From: Oscillospiraceae bacterium
GTDB taxonomy: Bacteria > Bacillota > Clostridia > Oscillospirales > Oscillospiraceae
Reading direction: 5' to 3'
Assembly: GCA_015068495.1 (NCBI GenBank)
Contig: SVKL01000013.1
Coordinates: 1 to 59,751, forward strand
Length of the DNA stretch: 59,751 nt
The notes beneath the pieces were generated by a model. That model had not been told where the DNA came from. It did not search any database and saw only the letters and a program-made list of their open reading frames with translations. A program made the translations under genes and the position numbers. Below are positions 24,368 through 33,103 of this stretch, one piece after another. Every line of letters begins with the position of its first letter. Position 1 is the stretch's first letter.

Positions 24368-24715
24368 ATGGACAGTCTGTTTACGCGTATTGAGTCTTTG
24401 TGTGAGGAGAAAAACATTCGACCCGGTCGTCTTTGCGACGAATTAGGCTTAAGCCGCAGCTTGATGACCGACTTAAAAATGGGCAGAAAGAAGACTGTAA
24501 ATGCCCAAACTGCGCAAAAAATCGCTGATTTTCTGGGTGTTTCCGTGGCATACCTTTTGGGACAGAGTCAGGAACGTGCCAGTGAGGATGTTTTGGACAA
24601 GGTAGATGTGGCATTTTACGGTGAATACAAGGAACTGAACGAAGAAGATAAGGAAACTGTCCGGGATATGGTCCGGCTGATGCGGGAAAGGCGGGCAGCG
24701 AAAAAGAGGAACTAA
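24368..24715 (+). CDS. XRE-family transcriptional repressor
   Basis: 115 residues from the ATG at 24368, behind GGAGGTAGCT. An upstream in-frame extension has no ribosome site and would cross the promoter's leader. Residues 3-65 are a Cro/CI-type helix-turn-helix (RIESLCEEKNIRPGRLCDEL, then GLSRSLMTDLKMGRK and AQKIADFLGVSVAYLLGQ). The C-terminus is charged and helical (LNEEDKETVRDMVRLMRERR). It is followed two bases later by an ImmA-like metallopeptidase gene, the arrangement of ImmR/ImmA switches in which the protease inactivates the repressor. Base composition is host-like, so it may be a resident switch or an old element remnant. Confidence 0.88.
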   Translation: MDSLFTRIESLCEEKNIRPGRLCDELGLSRSLMTDLKMGRKKTVNAQTAQKIADFLGVSVAYLLGQSQERASEDVLDKVDVAFYGEYKELNEEDKETVRDMVRLMRERRAAKKRN

Positions 24716-24717
24716 AG

Positions 24718-25143
24718 GTGTTTGAGATTTCAGATTTTTACCGCTATTGCAAGAATAACGATGTGGACGTGATTCCCTATGAAGGCTGTCCCCAGCCCGG
24801 GGCGACGGTGCGGGACAACGGCTTTTATGCCGTGTTTCTGGACTTTACCAAAATCCGCTCCACCAAGCTGCTGCGGGGGGTGTGTTTTCACGAATTGGGA
24901 CACATTGCCACCGGCGCGCTGCACAAGGTGGACAGCCCCTACGAGCTGGTAGAGCGCAGCGAATACCGCGCCACCCGGTGGTGTGTAGAAAACTATCTGA
25001 CCGAGGAGGCCTTTCGCACCGCTTTTGCTGCAGGGTACACCGAGCTGTGGCAATTATCGGAGTATTTTGATTTGCCGGAGAAAAGCATCCAAGACGCCCT
25101 GACCTACTGGAAAGAGCGCAAAGGCATTGATTTTACAAAATAA
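24718..25143 (+). CDS. ImmA/IrrE-family metallopeptidase
   Basis: 141 residues, GTG start at 24718-24720 with AGAGG upstream. The zinc-binding HELGH motif is at about residues 58-62 (RGVCFHELGHIATGAL), with the third ligand likely a glutamate downstream in the ERSEYRATRWC region. ImmA/IrrE peptidases cleave XRE-family repressors in response to damage or signals. Its gene sits directly after the XRE gene and before a bidirectional terminator, giving a two-gene operon. Confidence 0.88.
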   Translation: MFEISDFYRYCKNNDVDVIPYEGCPQPGATVRDNGFYAVFLDFTKIRSTKLLRGVCFHELGHIATGALHKVDSPYELVERSEYRATRWCVENYLTEEAFRTAFAAGYTELWQLSEYFDLPEKSIQDALTYWKERKGIDFTK

Positions 25144-25172
25144 CAACGGGTCGTACGAAACGACCCGTTGTT
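25142..25172. terminator. Bidirectional terminator between convergent genes
   Basis: 13-bp perfect arms (AACAACGGGTCGT and ACGACCCGTTGTT) with a 5-base loop. It starts within the immA stop codon and ends before the DegT stop at 25174, and so serves both converging operons. Confidence 0.85.
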
Positions 25173-25173
25173 C

Positions 25174-26400
25174 TTATTTCTTGCTGCTATAATAGGCGCA
25201 CACCTTTTTGATTGCCGTTACTACATCCGTCAAATCCTGTTCTGTATAGAACTCGCTAACGGGCAGCTTCACCGCCGTGGCTAGGATTTCCTCGGCAACC
25301 GGGCAATCTCCGTCCTTATACTCCATATTCTCAAGAGGGTACTGGCAGTTCTTTCCATACACTGTTTTGTTCTTAAACATCTCCTGCTGATAAACGCAGC
25401 AAGCAATATATCCTTCCTGAACATACAGCCCTTCCGCTGCCAAGGCCTTGACAAATTCTGCTCGTGTTGTGCCCAGTTCCTCTTCATTCACACGCAGCAT
25501 ATAGAACCAATAGGAGGACTGGCAGCCTTCTTGGATTTTGTGGGGATAGATGCCCTGAATGCCTTGCAGGGCAGCGTTTAATTTATCACCAAAAGCATTT
25601 CGTTTCCGGCAAATTTCCTCGACTCTATCCAGCTGTGCAAGACCAACTGCTGCTGTCAGCTCGTTCATACGGTAATTGGGGGCAAGCTGATGAACGCTTT
25701 TCACAACCGACTCACCAAGACGGTTATAGTTTTTATCCGCAAACATAAGCGCCTTATGATAAAGCTCTTCATTATTTGTAATCACCATACCGCCGTCACC
25801 GGCAGAAATATGCTTGAAGTCGTTGATGCTGAAACAACCAATATCGCCAAATGTACCTGCATATTTTCCCTTATAGCGGCAGCAATAGGACTGGGCGCAA
25901 TCTTCCACAACATAAATGCCGCGATCTCTTGCAATCTCAACGATTTTGTCAATTTCTGCCGCATTTCCGGCAAGATGGACAACCACAACCGCCTTTGTTC
26001 TTTCGGTTATTTTCGCTGCCACCGATTGGGCTGTCATATTGTATGTATGGGGATCCAAATCCGCAAATACCGGCACTGCATTTTGATACAGAATTCCGAT
26101 CAGGCTTCCCATATCGGTAATGGGAGAGGTTATGACCTCATCCCCCGGCCCGACGCCCAGTGCGCCCAGCGCTACGTGAATGGAGGCTGTTCCGGAGGTG
26201 GTGGTAACGCAATACTTGGTGTTATACATCCGAGAAAACTTTTCGCAGAACCGCGTAGTCATAGCGCCTTTCCAGTAAAAGAGCGAATTCTGATTCAGGG
26301 CTTCTTCCAGATTGACCAGTTCTTCCCTGCCAAAGCGTTTACCCGTGCCATATGGCGTGGTTTTCACGGGTGTTCCGCCGTACAATGCAAGCTTTTCCAT
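25174..26400 (-). CDS. DegT/DnrJ/EryC1/StrS-family PLP aminotransferase
   Basis: 408 residues. It has the family start (LALYGGTPVKTTPYGTGKRF), the conserved CVTTTSGTASIHVALGALGV and GPGDEVITSP stretch, and EDCAQSYCCRYKGKYAGTFG. The PLP lysine is in FSINDFKHISAGDGGM. These enzymes aminate keto-sugars or cyclitols, or act as non-aminating dehydratases. The amidohydrolase 14 bp upstream is its operon partner; no nucleotide-sugar genes are adjacent. The substrate is therefore probably a free sugar or cyclitol derivative, which is inference. Confidence 0.9.
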   Translation of the reverse strand: MEKLALYGGTPVKTTPYGTGKRFGREELVNLEEALNQNSLFYWKGAMTTRFCEKFSRMYNTKYCVTTTSGTASIHVALGALGVGPGDEVITSPITDMGSLIGILYQNAVPVFADLDPHTYNMTAQSVAAKITERTKAVVVVHLAGNAAEIDKIVEIARDRGIYVVEDCAQSYCCRYKGKYAGTFGDIGCFSINDFKHISAGDGGMVITNNEELYHKALMFADKNYNRLGESVVKSVHQLAPNYRMNELTAAVGLAQLDRVEEICRKRNAFGDKLNAALQGIQGIYPHKIQEGCQSSYWFYMLRVNEEELGTTRAEFVKALAAEGLYVQEGYIACCVYQQEMFKNKTVYGKNCQYPLENMEYKDGDCPVAEEILATAVKLPVSEFYTEQDLTDVVTAIKKVCAYYSSKK

Positions 26401-26414
26401 CGCTTTTCTCCCCC

Positions 26415-27287
26415 TTATATCTTATCTCCGCCACGCAAGATTTTTCTTGCATTATCTTCGTATAGCTTTTTCTTTATGGTATCGGATATGCCAATGGATT
26501 CCAAAAGCTCCCTGTGAATATTATCGAAATAATCTCTGGCATATAAGATTCTGTCCTGCCAACGGTCTAAGAAGCCTCGGGTAAATTCATGGTCTCTATT
26601 CAGCGCATTGTGGCCGGATCCGGCAGATATATCGCAATACAGATTGGGGTACTTTTCCAAAAGCTGCTCGATCCTGCCACCGGGAATAACCGCACCTTTG
26701 GGATATGCAAAAGTTGCATACTGATCATCATTGGAAATATGCGCCCAAAAGCCGGGGGCATGGCCGATAAAATTCGTCTCAGGACAAAGGGCAAGCACCC
26801 GTTCCAACGCATCGATACCGCCACCGTACCAATAATCCTGCCAAGGATTTCCCACAGGATGCAACGGAAGGCAGTAATCAAAGTGCATCAGAACCGGCAA
26901 CCCATATTCTCCGCATACCCGATACAATTGAATTGCGTCAGGATTGTCGTACATCATACGAAGCTTCAGTTCTCCGCAAATGCTGATATCATACAGCGAA
27001 ACAGCCGCTTTCAGTCGATTGATTGCATCCGGCTGACGCGGGTCGGGGCAAAACCCAAGTAAGAAACGATCCGGCGCTGCTTTTTTGTATTCTACACAGC
27101 GTTCAAAGGGAAACGGGTTCTCCGAAAAGGGGGAAAAATTCATTTTATTTGTGGGATCGTAATCGTTTTTAGGCGCCTCCCAGGAAAGAAGACAGGCAAC
27201 ATCTATCCCACAGGCATCCATATTTTCAATTACTTTTTCTACGTTATGACCATGGTAATCCGGGTGATTGTGAATATCAATAATCAT
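26415..27287 (-). CDS. Amidohydrolase-2 (TIM-barrel metal-dependent hydrolase)
   Basis: 290 residues from the ATG at 27285-27287, behind AGGAGAG; a longer start would place that site inside the gene. The N-terminal HxH metal site is in MIIDIHNHPDYHG. Further likely ligands are in PVLMHFDYCLPLH and NFIGHAPGFWAH, with a late aspartate in ILYARDYFDN. The family includes decarboxylases and sugar-lactone or amide hydrolases. It sits ahead of a DegT aminotransferase with its own promoter. Substrate unknown. Confidence 0.8.
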   Translation of the reverse strand: MIIDIHNHPDYHGHNVEKVIENMDACGIDVACLLSWEAPKNDYDPTNKMNFSPFSENPFPFERCVEYKKAAPDRFLLGFCPDPRQPDAINRLKAAVSLYDISICGELKLRMMYDNPDAIQLYRVCGEYGLPVLMHFDYCLPLHPVGNPWQDYWYGGGIDALERVLALCPETNFIGHAPGFWAHISNDDQYATFAYPKGAVIPGGRIEQLLEKYPNLYCDISAGSGHNALNRDHEFTRGFLDRWQDRILYARDYFDNIHRELLESIGISDTIKKKLYEDNARKILRGGDKI

Positions 27288-27333
27288 AGCTTTCTCTCCT
27301 GACATTTTTGGTTATTCTTGCAAATCTACTGCT

Positions 27334-27361
27334 ATTATAGCAAAATCATTCCAGATTTTAA
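27334..27361 (-). promoter_or_regulatory. Likely promoter of the amidohydrolase/DegT operon
   Basis: Perfect -10 TATAAT (27334-27339) and a weak -35 TTAAAA (27356-27361) with a 16-base spacer, reading leftward. Confidence 0.5.
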
Positions 27362-27403
27362 TAACAAAATTGTTGCTCTTTAGCACTGCATTGCTCTACA
27401 CAA

Positions 27404-27429
27404 AAAGCACCTGCCTTAGCAGGTGCTTT
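27404..27429 (-). terminator. Terminator of the AraC regulator gene
   Basis: 11-bp perfect arms (AAAGCACCTGC and GCAGGTGCTTT) around a 4-base loop, followed leftward by T residues, directly after the AraC stop at 27431. Confidence 0.85.
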
Positions 27430-27430
27430 A

Positions 27431-28285
27431 TTATGTTCTGTTTTTCCGTTTGCCGGGGGATATGCCATATTGGATTTTATAGCAACGGCAAAAGTAATTG
27501 ACATCGCCAAAACCGCACGCTTGCGCAATTTGCGTAACACTTTTATCTGTATTGGCAAGCAGAATATCCGCCACATCTATTCGGTAATCTCTCAGATATT
27601 CCATTGCTGATTTCTTCGTAACGATTTTGAATATGCGGCAAAAGTAATACTTGCTGACTTTGCAGAGTTCAGCCAAATACTCCACCGTCATATCATCCGG
27701 ATAGTTATTGCGAATATGGTTAAGGGCCGGCTCGACCAGTTCATACATGTGAAGAATATCGTTGCTTTGGGAAGTTGTTTCTCCGCTTATCAGGCCGTTT
27801 CGCAGAATAATTGCAAACAGTTCTGTGACAAGACCTTTGATTGCGACCCGGAAGGCAGGCTTTTTCTCTTTATATTCTATTACAATTCGCTCAATGATAT
27901 TTCCAAGACGCTTATCCTTTGGAAAAAAGGTACAGAATACTTGTCCTTTGGCCAACAGCAGCGATCTCAGCTCCAGCTCCTCCACGCCACTTCCCGAAAA
28001 GAAGTCCAGCGGTATCATAAGGGTATGATACTTTCCCACCGTTTCTGCGCAATCAATGGTAGCGTGGAATTGGTAGGGATTCATCACTACCACATCCCCA
28101 GCCCTTGCGGTCACAGTTTCCGTTCCGATCAGCAAGGTAGCCGTGCCTTCGTAAAAATACTTTATCTCTATTTCCTCATGGAGCATTCGTCTGCTCTGTG
28201 TCACCTTATTGATCTGGGACACGCAATCAGGAACAATAATCATATTCAGTTTTTCTTTATCCAACGGATTTGATTTTACTGACAT
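27431..28285 (-). CDS. AraC-family transcriptional regulator
   Basis: 284 residues. A cupin-like ligand domain (EIEIKYFYEGTATLLIGTET, then GDVVVMNPYQFHA) covers about residues 35-110. The C-terminal double helix-turn-helix runs from about 185 to 280 (VEYLAELCKVSKYYFCRIFK, then VTQIAQACGFGDVNYFCRCY). Its likely targets are the downstream amidohydrolase/DegT operon, which starts 144 bp further on, or the upstream DUF3786/RACE genes. The cupin suggests a sugar or related small ligand. Confidence 0.9.
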   Translation of the reverse strand: MSVKSNPLDKEKLNMIIVPDCVSQINKVTQSRRMLHEEIEIKYFYEGTATLLIGTETVTARAGDVVVMNPYQFHATIDCAETVGKYHTLMIPLDFFSGSGVEELELRSLLLAKGQVFCTFFPKDKRLGNIIERIVIEYKEKKPAFRVAIKGLVTELFAIILRNGLISGETTSQSNDILHMYELVEPALNHIRNNYPDDMTVEYLAELCKVSKYYFCRIFKIVTKKSAMEYLRDYRIDVADILLANTDKSVTQIAQACGFGDVNYFCRCYKIQYGISPGKRKNRT

Positions 28286-28312
28286 GATTGTTCCTCTTTT
28301 TCGGGCAGGTTT

Positions 28313-28924
28313 TTACATATTGGCTTTGATGGTAGAAATCAGAATATCGCCTGCCACCACTCTGTCCTCTGCGGCAAAGCCGCTCTCAAAGTTGTCGGAA
28401 TACAGCACCTGCGCATTGGGGGGGAACTCGTCATCCCCTGCCCAAGCCAAAATCTGCATTTGGTAGCCGCCCACCAGCTCAAACAAGTAGCCCGCATCGC
28501 CGTTGGGAACGGCAACAGCCCCCATTTTCTCTGCCGCGGCGCGGAAAGCATCCAAACGGGTGCCAAGGGTAAAGGCCGCACGGGTCAGTACTCTGCCTGT
28601 ATAGGGCCTAATATACATTTCGCCCCAAGGCATTTCCCGGAAGGTTTTCCAGCTTCCGCTCCACGCCACATCCTTACATTCCAGCAGGTAGCGCAGCAGG
28701 AAGGTTTGGGTGGGCAAGGGAGGGATTCCGCCTCCGTCTGCCGCCGAAATCGTATATTGGGGGTGGGTAATCACAAAGGTTCTTCCCAAAAGCGTTACGG
28801 TAAAGCCCTGTCCGTCCCACTTGACAGCGGAAAGGCGTTTGACAACCTCATCGGGATTCACGTCCCGAAATTTTTCCTCATAATAGGCAAAGGGGACTTC
28901 TTCTTTATGGTTTTCTATTTGCAT
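28313..28924 (-). CDS. DUF3786-family protein (corrinoid-system associated)
   Basis: 203 residues. The pattern FAYYEEKFRDVNPDEVVKRL, then FTVTLLGRTFVITHPQY, TFLLRYLLECKDVAWSGSWK and LFELVGGYQMQILAWAGDDE is typical of DUF3786. This family is often found beside corrinoid methyltransferase and RACE genes in anaerobes. It is soluble, with no cofactor motif. It follows the RACE gene by 86 bp, which supports the same operon and a role in handling corrinoid proteins, but the biochemistry is unknown. Confidence 0.75.
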   Translation of the reverse strand: MQIENHKEEVPFAYYEEKFRDVNPDEVVKRLSAVKWDGQGFTVTLLGRTFVITHPQYTISAADGGGIPPLPTQTFLLRYLLECKDVAWSGSWKTFREMPWGEMYIRPYTGRVLTRAAFTLGTRLDAFRAAAEKMGAVAVPNGDAGYLFELVGGYQMQILAWAGDDEFPPNAQVLYSDNFESGFAAEDRVVAGDILISTIKANM

Positions 28925-28983
28925 ATTTTTCTCCTGATTGCAATGGTCGTTAAGATTTTTTTGCGCAAATCGTCATTTATAGG

Positions 28984-29005
28984 ACCGTCGAGGACGCCGG
29001 TCCCT
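28984..29005. repeat. REP-like intergenic hairpin
   Basis: GGACCG, ten bases, CGGTCC, flanked by TAGGGAC-type sequence on the other strand. The style (GC-rich palindrome in a spacer of an otherwise ordinary operon) recalls short interspersed repeats of Clostridia. Only this one copy is in the window, so repetition is not shown here. Confidence 0.3.
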
Positions 29006-29010
29006 ACGCA

Positions 29011-30945
29011 TTAAAACTCCTGCCCGCTATTAGGGAACAGGCTGGCATCCGTATGGGGCAGGAAGCACGCCGCCACAAAGGAATCCATATAGCCGGGATA
29101 AGTGGAAAGCTCCAGATAAGTCATATTGGCGCCTACCTCGTGGCATTTCCGGATGGCCTCATCACTCATAGTCATAGCATACGCGCCGGTAAGGGAAGAA
29201 TTGCCAATATACTGGTACTTCTCCAGCTCCACATCCGGCAGCATACCGATATTGATGGCGTTTTTCATATTGATGCCGGAGCCGATGCCGCCGGCGACCA
29301 TCACTCTGTCAATGCAATCCGGGGTCATATCCACAGACTGAAGCAGGGTGTCGATACCGGAATAGATTGCACCCTTGGCGCGGATGAAGTTGTCGATATC
29401 CACCTCGTTGATGGACACTTCCCGGTGGGTTTCGCTCTCTTCCGGGGTAGCCAGAATATACCGACCCATACCGTGGTCATTCCGGGCAACCCGGCTGCCC
29501 TCCCGGGCAAACAGTCCTCGGGCATTGATGATGCCGCAGCGGAACAGCTCGGAAATAATATCGATAATACCGGAGCCGCAGATACCCACCGGCTTCTGAC
29601 CGGCTTCGCCCACAATGGTGAGGGTGGGCTCCATTGTTTCCTTGTCAATGGTCACCGCCTCGATAGCGCCGTCGGTGGCACGCATACCGCAGGAAATATC
29701 GCCGCCCTCAAAGGCAGGGCCGGCAGAACAGGCGCAGCTCATAAGAAAATCCCGGTTACCGAATACAATTTCGCCGTTGGTACCAAGGTCGATAAACAGA
29801 GTCATCTCATCCCGGTCCCACATCATAGTCGCCAAGGTGCCGGCGGTGATATCGCCGCCCACATAAGAGCCGATATTGGGGGCAATCACAATGGGCGCCA
29901 AGGGGTTTGCCGGCAGCTTCAGGTCTTGGGCGGTCAGCCCCTCCCAAGCGAAAAAGCTGGGAATGTAGGGGTCCATACGGACCGGGTCCGCGTCCACACC
30001 CAACAAAAGGTGGTTCATAGTGGTATTTGCGCCGATGCACAACCGCAGAATACTGCGGGCGCTGATATTCGCCGTCTTGCACAGATTGGCAATGATGGGC
30101 GTCAAGGTTTCCTTCACAATGGCATCCTGCAGCTTTTTCTTGCCGCCGGGACGGGAGGATTCAATGATTCGGTTAATCACATCCGCACCGTAGCGAATCT
30201 GACCGTTACCGGAGGAGCCCTTAGCCAAAAGGGCGCCGGAGGTCAAATCCGTCAGCACCATTGTAACTGTGGTTGTACCGATATCGATGGCGCAGCCAAC
30301 GATGGCGGTGTCCGCAAATGCGGCAATTTCCATACAGGTAAAGACGCCGTCCTTCATTTCGCCCTTTACGCAGACACGGAAATCATTCTCCCGGAGGGTA
30401 GACGCCAGCTTCACCATAACAATATAGGGAATTTTTACCTCTGTCGCCTCCGGCAAGGCTGCCTGAACCGCCCAAGTGAGCCGTTCATTATCCGGCATTG
30501 TGTCTCCCTCGGAGGGGGCATCCATGGTCAGCTGCAGGGCGCAGAAACGGTTTGTAAAGGGAAGCTCCCCCTCACGCTCCATTTGGGCTTTTGCATTTTC
30601 AAAAATCGCCACTTCCTCCGGGGAGGAAAGGTCAGCGGTCTTCATACGGCTTTGATAGGCAGAGGCAATATCCGGCACAAACACGGTGCAATCCCCTACC
30701 ACCTTGCAGTTACAGCTTAAGCGCCAGCCTGCCTGGAATTCTTCCTCTGTGATATGGCGGGAGGGAATGGTCTCCACTTCCCCTTCCACCAGCTTCACCC
30801 GGCATTTGCCGCAGGAGCCGTTGCCGGAGCAAGGCGCATCTATCGCCACATTGGCGCGGCGGGCAAGCTCCAGCAGATTATCTCCTGCATTGCAGGCGAT
30901 TTCCACCGGGGCAGCCCCTTCAATTTGAAATACCACTTTGGGCAT
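29011..30945 (-). CDS. RACE protein: reductive activator of corrinoid enzymes (2Fe-2S plus ASKHA ATPase)
   Basis: 644 residues. The N-terminal ferredoxin domain binds a 2Fe-2S cluster through C39, C45 and C48 (APCSGNGSCGKCRVKL) and a cysteine in RLSCNCKVVGDC (78-86). A linker domain is followed from about residue 215 by the ASKHA ATPase core (VGCAIDIGTTTVTMVLTDL, then FIDLGTNGEIVFGN and VMVAGGIGSGINMKN). It matches DUF4445/RACE proteins that use ATP to reduce inactive cob(II)alamin in corrinoid methyl-transfer proteins to cob(I)alamin. No methyltransferase or corrinoid protein is in the window, so the client is encoded elsewhere. The TAGACA/TATACT promoter lies just upstream. Confidence 0.9.
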   Translation of the reverse strand: MPKVVFQIEGAAPVEIACNAGDNLLELARRANVAIDAPCSGNGSCGKCRVKLVEGEVETIPSRHITEEEFQAGWRLSCNCKVVGDCTVFVPDIASAYQSRMKTADLSSPEEVAIFENAKAQMEREGELPFTNRFCALQLTMDAPSEGDTMPDNERLTWAVQAALPEATEVKIPYIVMVKLASTLRENDFRVCVKGEMKDGVFTCMEIAAFADTAIVGCAIDIGTTTVTMVLTDLTSGALLAKGSSGNGQIRYGADVINRIIESSRPGGKKKLQDAIVKETLTPIIANLCKTANISARSILRLCIGANTTMNHLLLGVDADPVRMDPYIPSFFAWEGLTAQDLKLPANPLAPIVIAPNIGSYVGGDITAGTLATMMWDRDEMTLFIDLGTNGEIVFGNRDFLMSCACSAGPAFEGGDISCGMRATDGAIEAVTIDKETMEPTLTIVGEAGQKPVGICGSGIIDIISELFRCGIINARGLFAREGSRVARNDHGMGRYILATPEESETHREVSINEVDIDNFIRAKGAIYSGIDTLLQSVDMTPDCIDRVMVAGGIGSGINMKNAINIGMLPDVELEKYQYIGNSSLTGAYAMTMSDEAIRKCHEVGANMTYLELSTYPGYMDSFVAACFLPHTDASLFPNSGQEF

Positions 30946-30982
30946 AGAAAAGTCCTCTCTTTATTGCAGTTTTTTCACTATG

Positions 30983-31011
30983 AGTATAGCATAGCTTTCC
31001 TTTTGTGTCTA
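30983..31011 (-). promoter_or_regulatory. Promoter of the RACE gene
   Basis: Leftward -35 TAGACA (31006-31011), 17-base spacer, -10 TATACT (30983-30988). Confidence 0.7.
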
Positions 31012-31020
31012 CAAAACAAC

Positions 31021-31974
31021 TTACATTTGCCAGCTTTCTTCCACCTTTTCCAGTGCGGCAATACCTGCAACAGACAGCTCTTCTGTCACTACGGGGCTGG
31101 TCAATCTCCCTTCCCGCAAACAGTCGTAAATGTGGTCCGCCTCATACATCAGCTCGTATTCACAGGGGAATTCCACCGTTTCCGGCTCTTGCCCCTTGAT
31201 GTGGAAAACTGCCTTTCTGGCTTTCCAGTATTCGGGGATTTCCACGTGACCCTTTGTTCCGTAGAGCCGTGCCGTATTGTCCAGATTCGCTTGGGTACTG
31301 TTTTTGATGCTGAACAGCATTCCGCAGTCCATCTCTCCAGATAGCACATACTGCCACTCCGCGCCACCCTCCAGAGAGGATTTCACACCCTGAATCTCTT
31401 TGATGCCCCCAAACAGCCATATTAGCAGCTGCACCGCATAAATACCGCTGGACAGCAATGTGCCGCCACCAACGGATTTATCAAACAGCCACGTATTGTA
31501 GCTGGCAGGGAAGCTGTGGCTCAGCTCGGCGATATGGATTTTCCCCAGCTCGCCGTTTTGGATTCTCTTTTGCACCTCTAAAATCGCAGGCAGAAACAGC
31601 ATTTTTTCTGCCTCCATTAGAAACAGCCCCTTTTCCTTTGCCAAGGCGAACAGCTCCCGGGTATGCACCGCGGTGGTGGTACAGGGCTTTTCACAGACCA
31701 CATGCTTGCCCATCTGCAACGCCAGCTTAGCCAAAGGATAGTGCTGGGCGTTGACCGCGGAAATGTAAACGATATCGATGTTTTCATCCTCTAATAGCTC
31801 CTTATGGGAGCCATAGGCCTTGGGAATATCCCACTGCGCTGCTTTTTCCTCCGCCTTTTGGCGGGTGCGGGAGGATACCGCCACGATTTCTCCTGCGCCG
31901 GAGATTCGCACCGCAGAAATAAACCGCGGCGCAATGGAGGACGTGCTTAAAATACCGTAACGAAGCTGCTGCAT
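31021..31974 (-). CDS. Gfo/Idh/MocA-family NAD(P)-dependent oxidoreductase
   Basis: 317 residues from the ATG at 31972-31974, behind AGGAAGGAGAG. A Rossmann start (RYGILSTSSIAPRFISAV) lacks the usual second glycine: GILSTSSIA in place of GxGxxA. The family motif EKP is at GKHVVCEKPCTTT (about residue 94). The C-terminal domain carries GGGTLLSSGIYAVQLLIWLF with the usual GGG-x-x-x-x-G-x-Y pattern. It oxidises sugars or cyclitols. Single gene under its own TTGCAA/TATACT promoter, divergent from adenosine deaminase. Confidence 0.88.
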   Translation of the reverse strand: MQQLRYGILSTSSIAPRFISAVRISGAGEIVAVSSRTRQKAEEKAAQWDIPKAYGSHKELLEDENIDIVYISAVNAQHYPLAKLALQMGKHVVCEKPCTTTAVHTRELFALAKEKGLFLMEAEKMLFLPAILEVQKRIQNGELGKIHIAELSHSFPASYNTWLFDKSVGGGTLLSSGIYAVQLLIWLFGGIKEIQGVKSSLEGGAEWQYVLSGEMDCGMLFSIKNSTQANLDNTARLYGTKGHVEIPEYWKARKAVFHIKGQEPETVEFPCEYELMYEADHIYDCLREGRLTSPVVTEELSVAGIAALEKVEESWQM

Positions 31975-31999
31975 ACTGCTCTCCTTCCTGTTTTTCTTA

Positions 32000-32028
32000 A
32001 GTATACTGTATTTTGAAGCGCTTTGCAA
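32000..32028 (-). promoter_or_regulatory. Promoter of the Gfo/Idh/MocA gene
   Basis: Leftward -35 TTGCAA (32023-32028), 17-base spacer, -10 TATACT (32000-32005). Confidence 0.7.
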
Positions 32029-32038
32029 TGGATATTGT

Positions 32039-32067
32039 TTGCTTTTTTCCCGTCTGTAGGCTATACT
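32039..32067 (+). promoter_or_regulatory. Promoter of the adenosine deaminase gene
   Basis: -10 TATACT (32062-32067) with a weak -35 TTGCTT (32039-32044), 17-base spacer, 27 bases before the start codon. Confidence 0.5.
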
Positions 32068-32093
32068 TAACCATAGAAAGGAAGTGGCTGGCT

Positions 32094-33098
32094 ATGGTTG
32101 ATTTGCATTTACATTTGGATGGCTCTCTAACCGCCGAAGACATTCTCCGTTTGGCAGAATGCGCCGGTGTTTCCCTCCCCTGCCAAACCGCAGACACGCT
32201 GCGGCCTCTGCTGGAGGTAACGCCGGATTGCCGGGATTTGGGAGAGTATTTAGAAAAGTTCCACCTGCCGCTGCAGGTTTTGCAGGCAGAGGAAACCTTG
32301 GCGCTTGCCGTATATCTTTTAATCAAGCGGTTAAAAAATGACGGGCTGTGCTATGCAGAAATCCGTTTTGCTCCCCAGCTGCACCAAGACTGCGGCTTAA
32401 CGCAACATCAGGTTGTGGATGCGGCAGTTGCCGGTCTGAACAAGGGAATTGCCGAATTTGCATTTCCTGCCCAGCTGATTTTGTGCTGTATGCGGGGAAG
32501 CGACAACGAAGCCGCCAATACGGAGACCGTCCGCATTGCAAAAGAATTCCTCGGCAGCGGTGTCTGCGCTGTGGACTTAGCCGGAAACGAGTTTGCCTAC
32601 CCCACGGAAGCCTTTGCAGAAACGTTTCAGCTGGCATCCCGCTTGGAGGTTCCCTATATCATTCACGCAGGCGAGGCCGCCGGCGCAGAAAGTGTGCAGC
32701 AGGCGCTGCTCCTGGGAGCAAAACGCATCGGTCACGGCATCCGCTCTGCGGAAAATCCGGCTGTAGTTGCCGCGCTGGCAGAGAAGAAGATCCCCTTGGA
32801 GCTGTGCTTTACCAGCAATTTACAAACCAAAGCGGTGGCAAAAGAGGAGGCTTTTCCTCTGTGTCATTTTCTTGCGCAAGGTGTTCCCGTCACCGTAAAC
32901 ACCGACAATATGACCGTTTCCGGCACGAATTTACGCAGAGAGTACACCCTTTTGCAGGAAACCTTCTCCTTATCTGCTGACACGCTGAAAAACATCGCAT
33001 TGACTGCTGCAAGCAATGCTTTTATCCCGGAAGATTTGGCAAAAAAACTAAAAGCGCAAATCACTCAACGCTTTTCCCAATGGCTTTCAGCCCAATAA
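32094..33098 (+). CDS. add: Adenosine deaminase
   Basis: 334 residues from the ATG at 32094. The longer frame begins upstream of the promoter -10 and is not used. Metal and catalytic motifs are HLHLDGSL at the N-terminus, HAGEAAGAES (glutamate acid/base), RIGHGIRSAE and VTVNTDNMTVSGT (aspartate ligand). It deaminates adenosine or deoxyadenosine to the inosine form in purine salvage. Length is normal. Adenine deaminases or related enzymes share some motifs, but the N-terminal HLHLDGSL favours adenosine. It is monocistronic, ending in a strong terminator. Confidence 0.9.
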   Translation: MVDLHLHLDGSLTAEDILRLAECAGVSLPCQTADTLRPLLEVTPDCRDLGEYLEKFHLPLQVLQAEETLALAVYLLIKRLKNDGLCYAEIRFAPQLHQDCGLTQHQVVDAAVAGLNKGIAEFAFPAQLILCCMRGSDNEAANTETVRIAKEFLGSGVCAVDLAGNEFAYPTEAFAETFQLASRLEVPYIIHAGEAAGAESVQQALLLGAKRIGHGIRSAENPAVVAALAEKKIPLELCFTSNLQTKAVAKEEAFPLCHFLAQGVPVTVNTDNMTVSGTNLRREYTLLQETFSLSADTLKNIALTAASNAFIPEDLAKKLKAQITQRFSQWLSAQ

Positions 33099-33103
33099 AA
33101 AGT

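Noticed and set aside
29053..30720. A 555-codon plus-strand frame opposite the RACE gene
   Set aside because: Histidine/glycine-rich antisense shadow of a GC-rich gene. The minus-strand protein has clear motifs.
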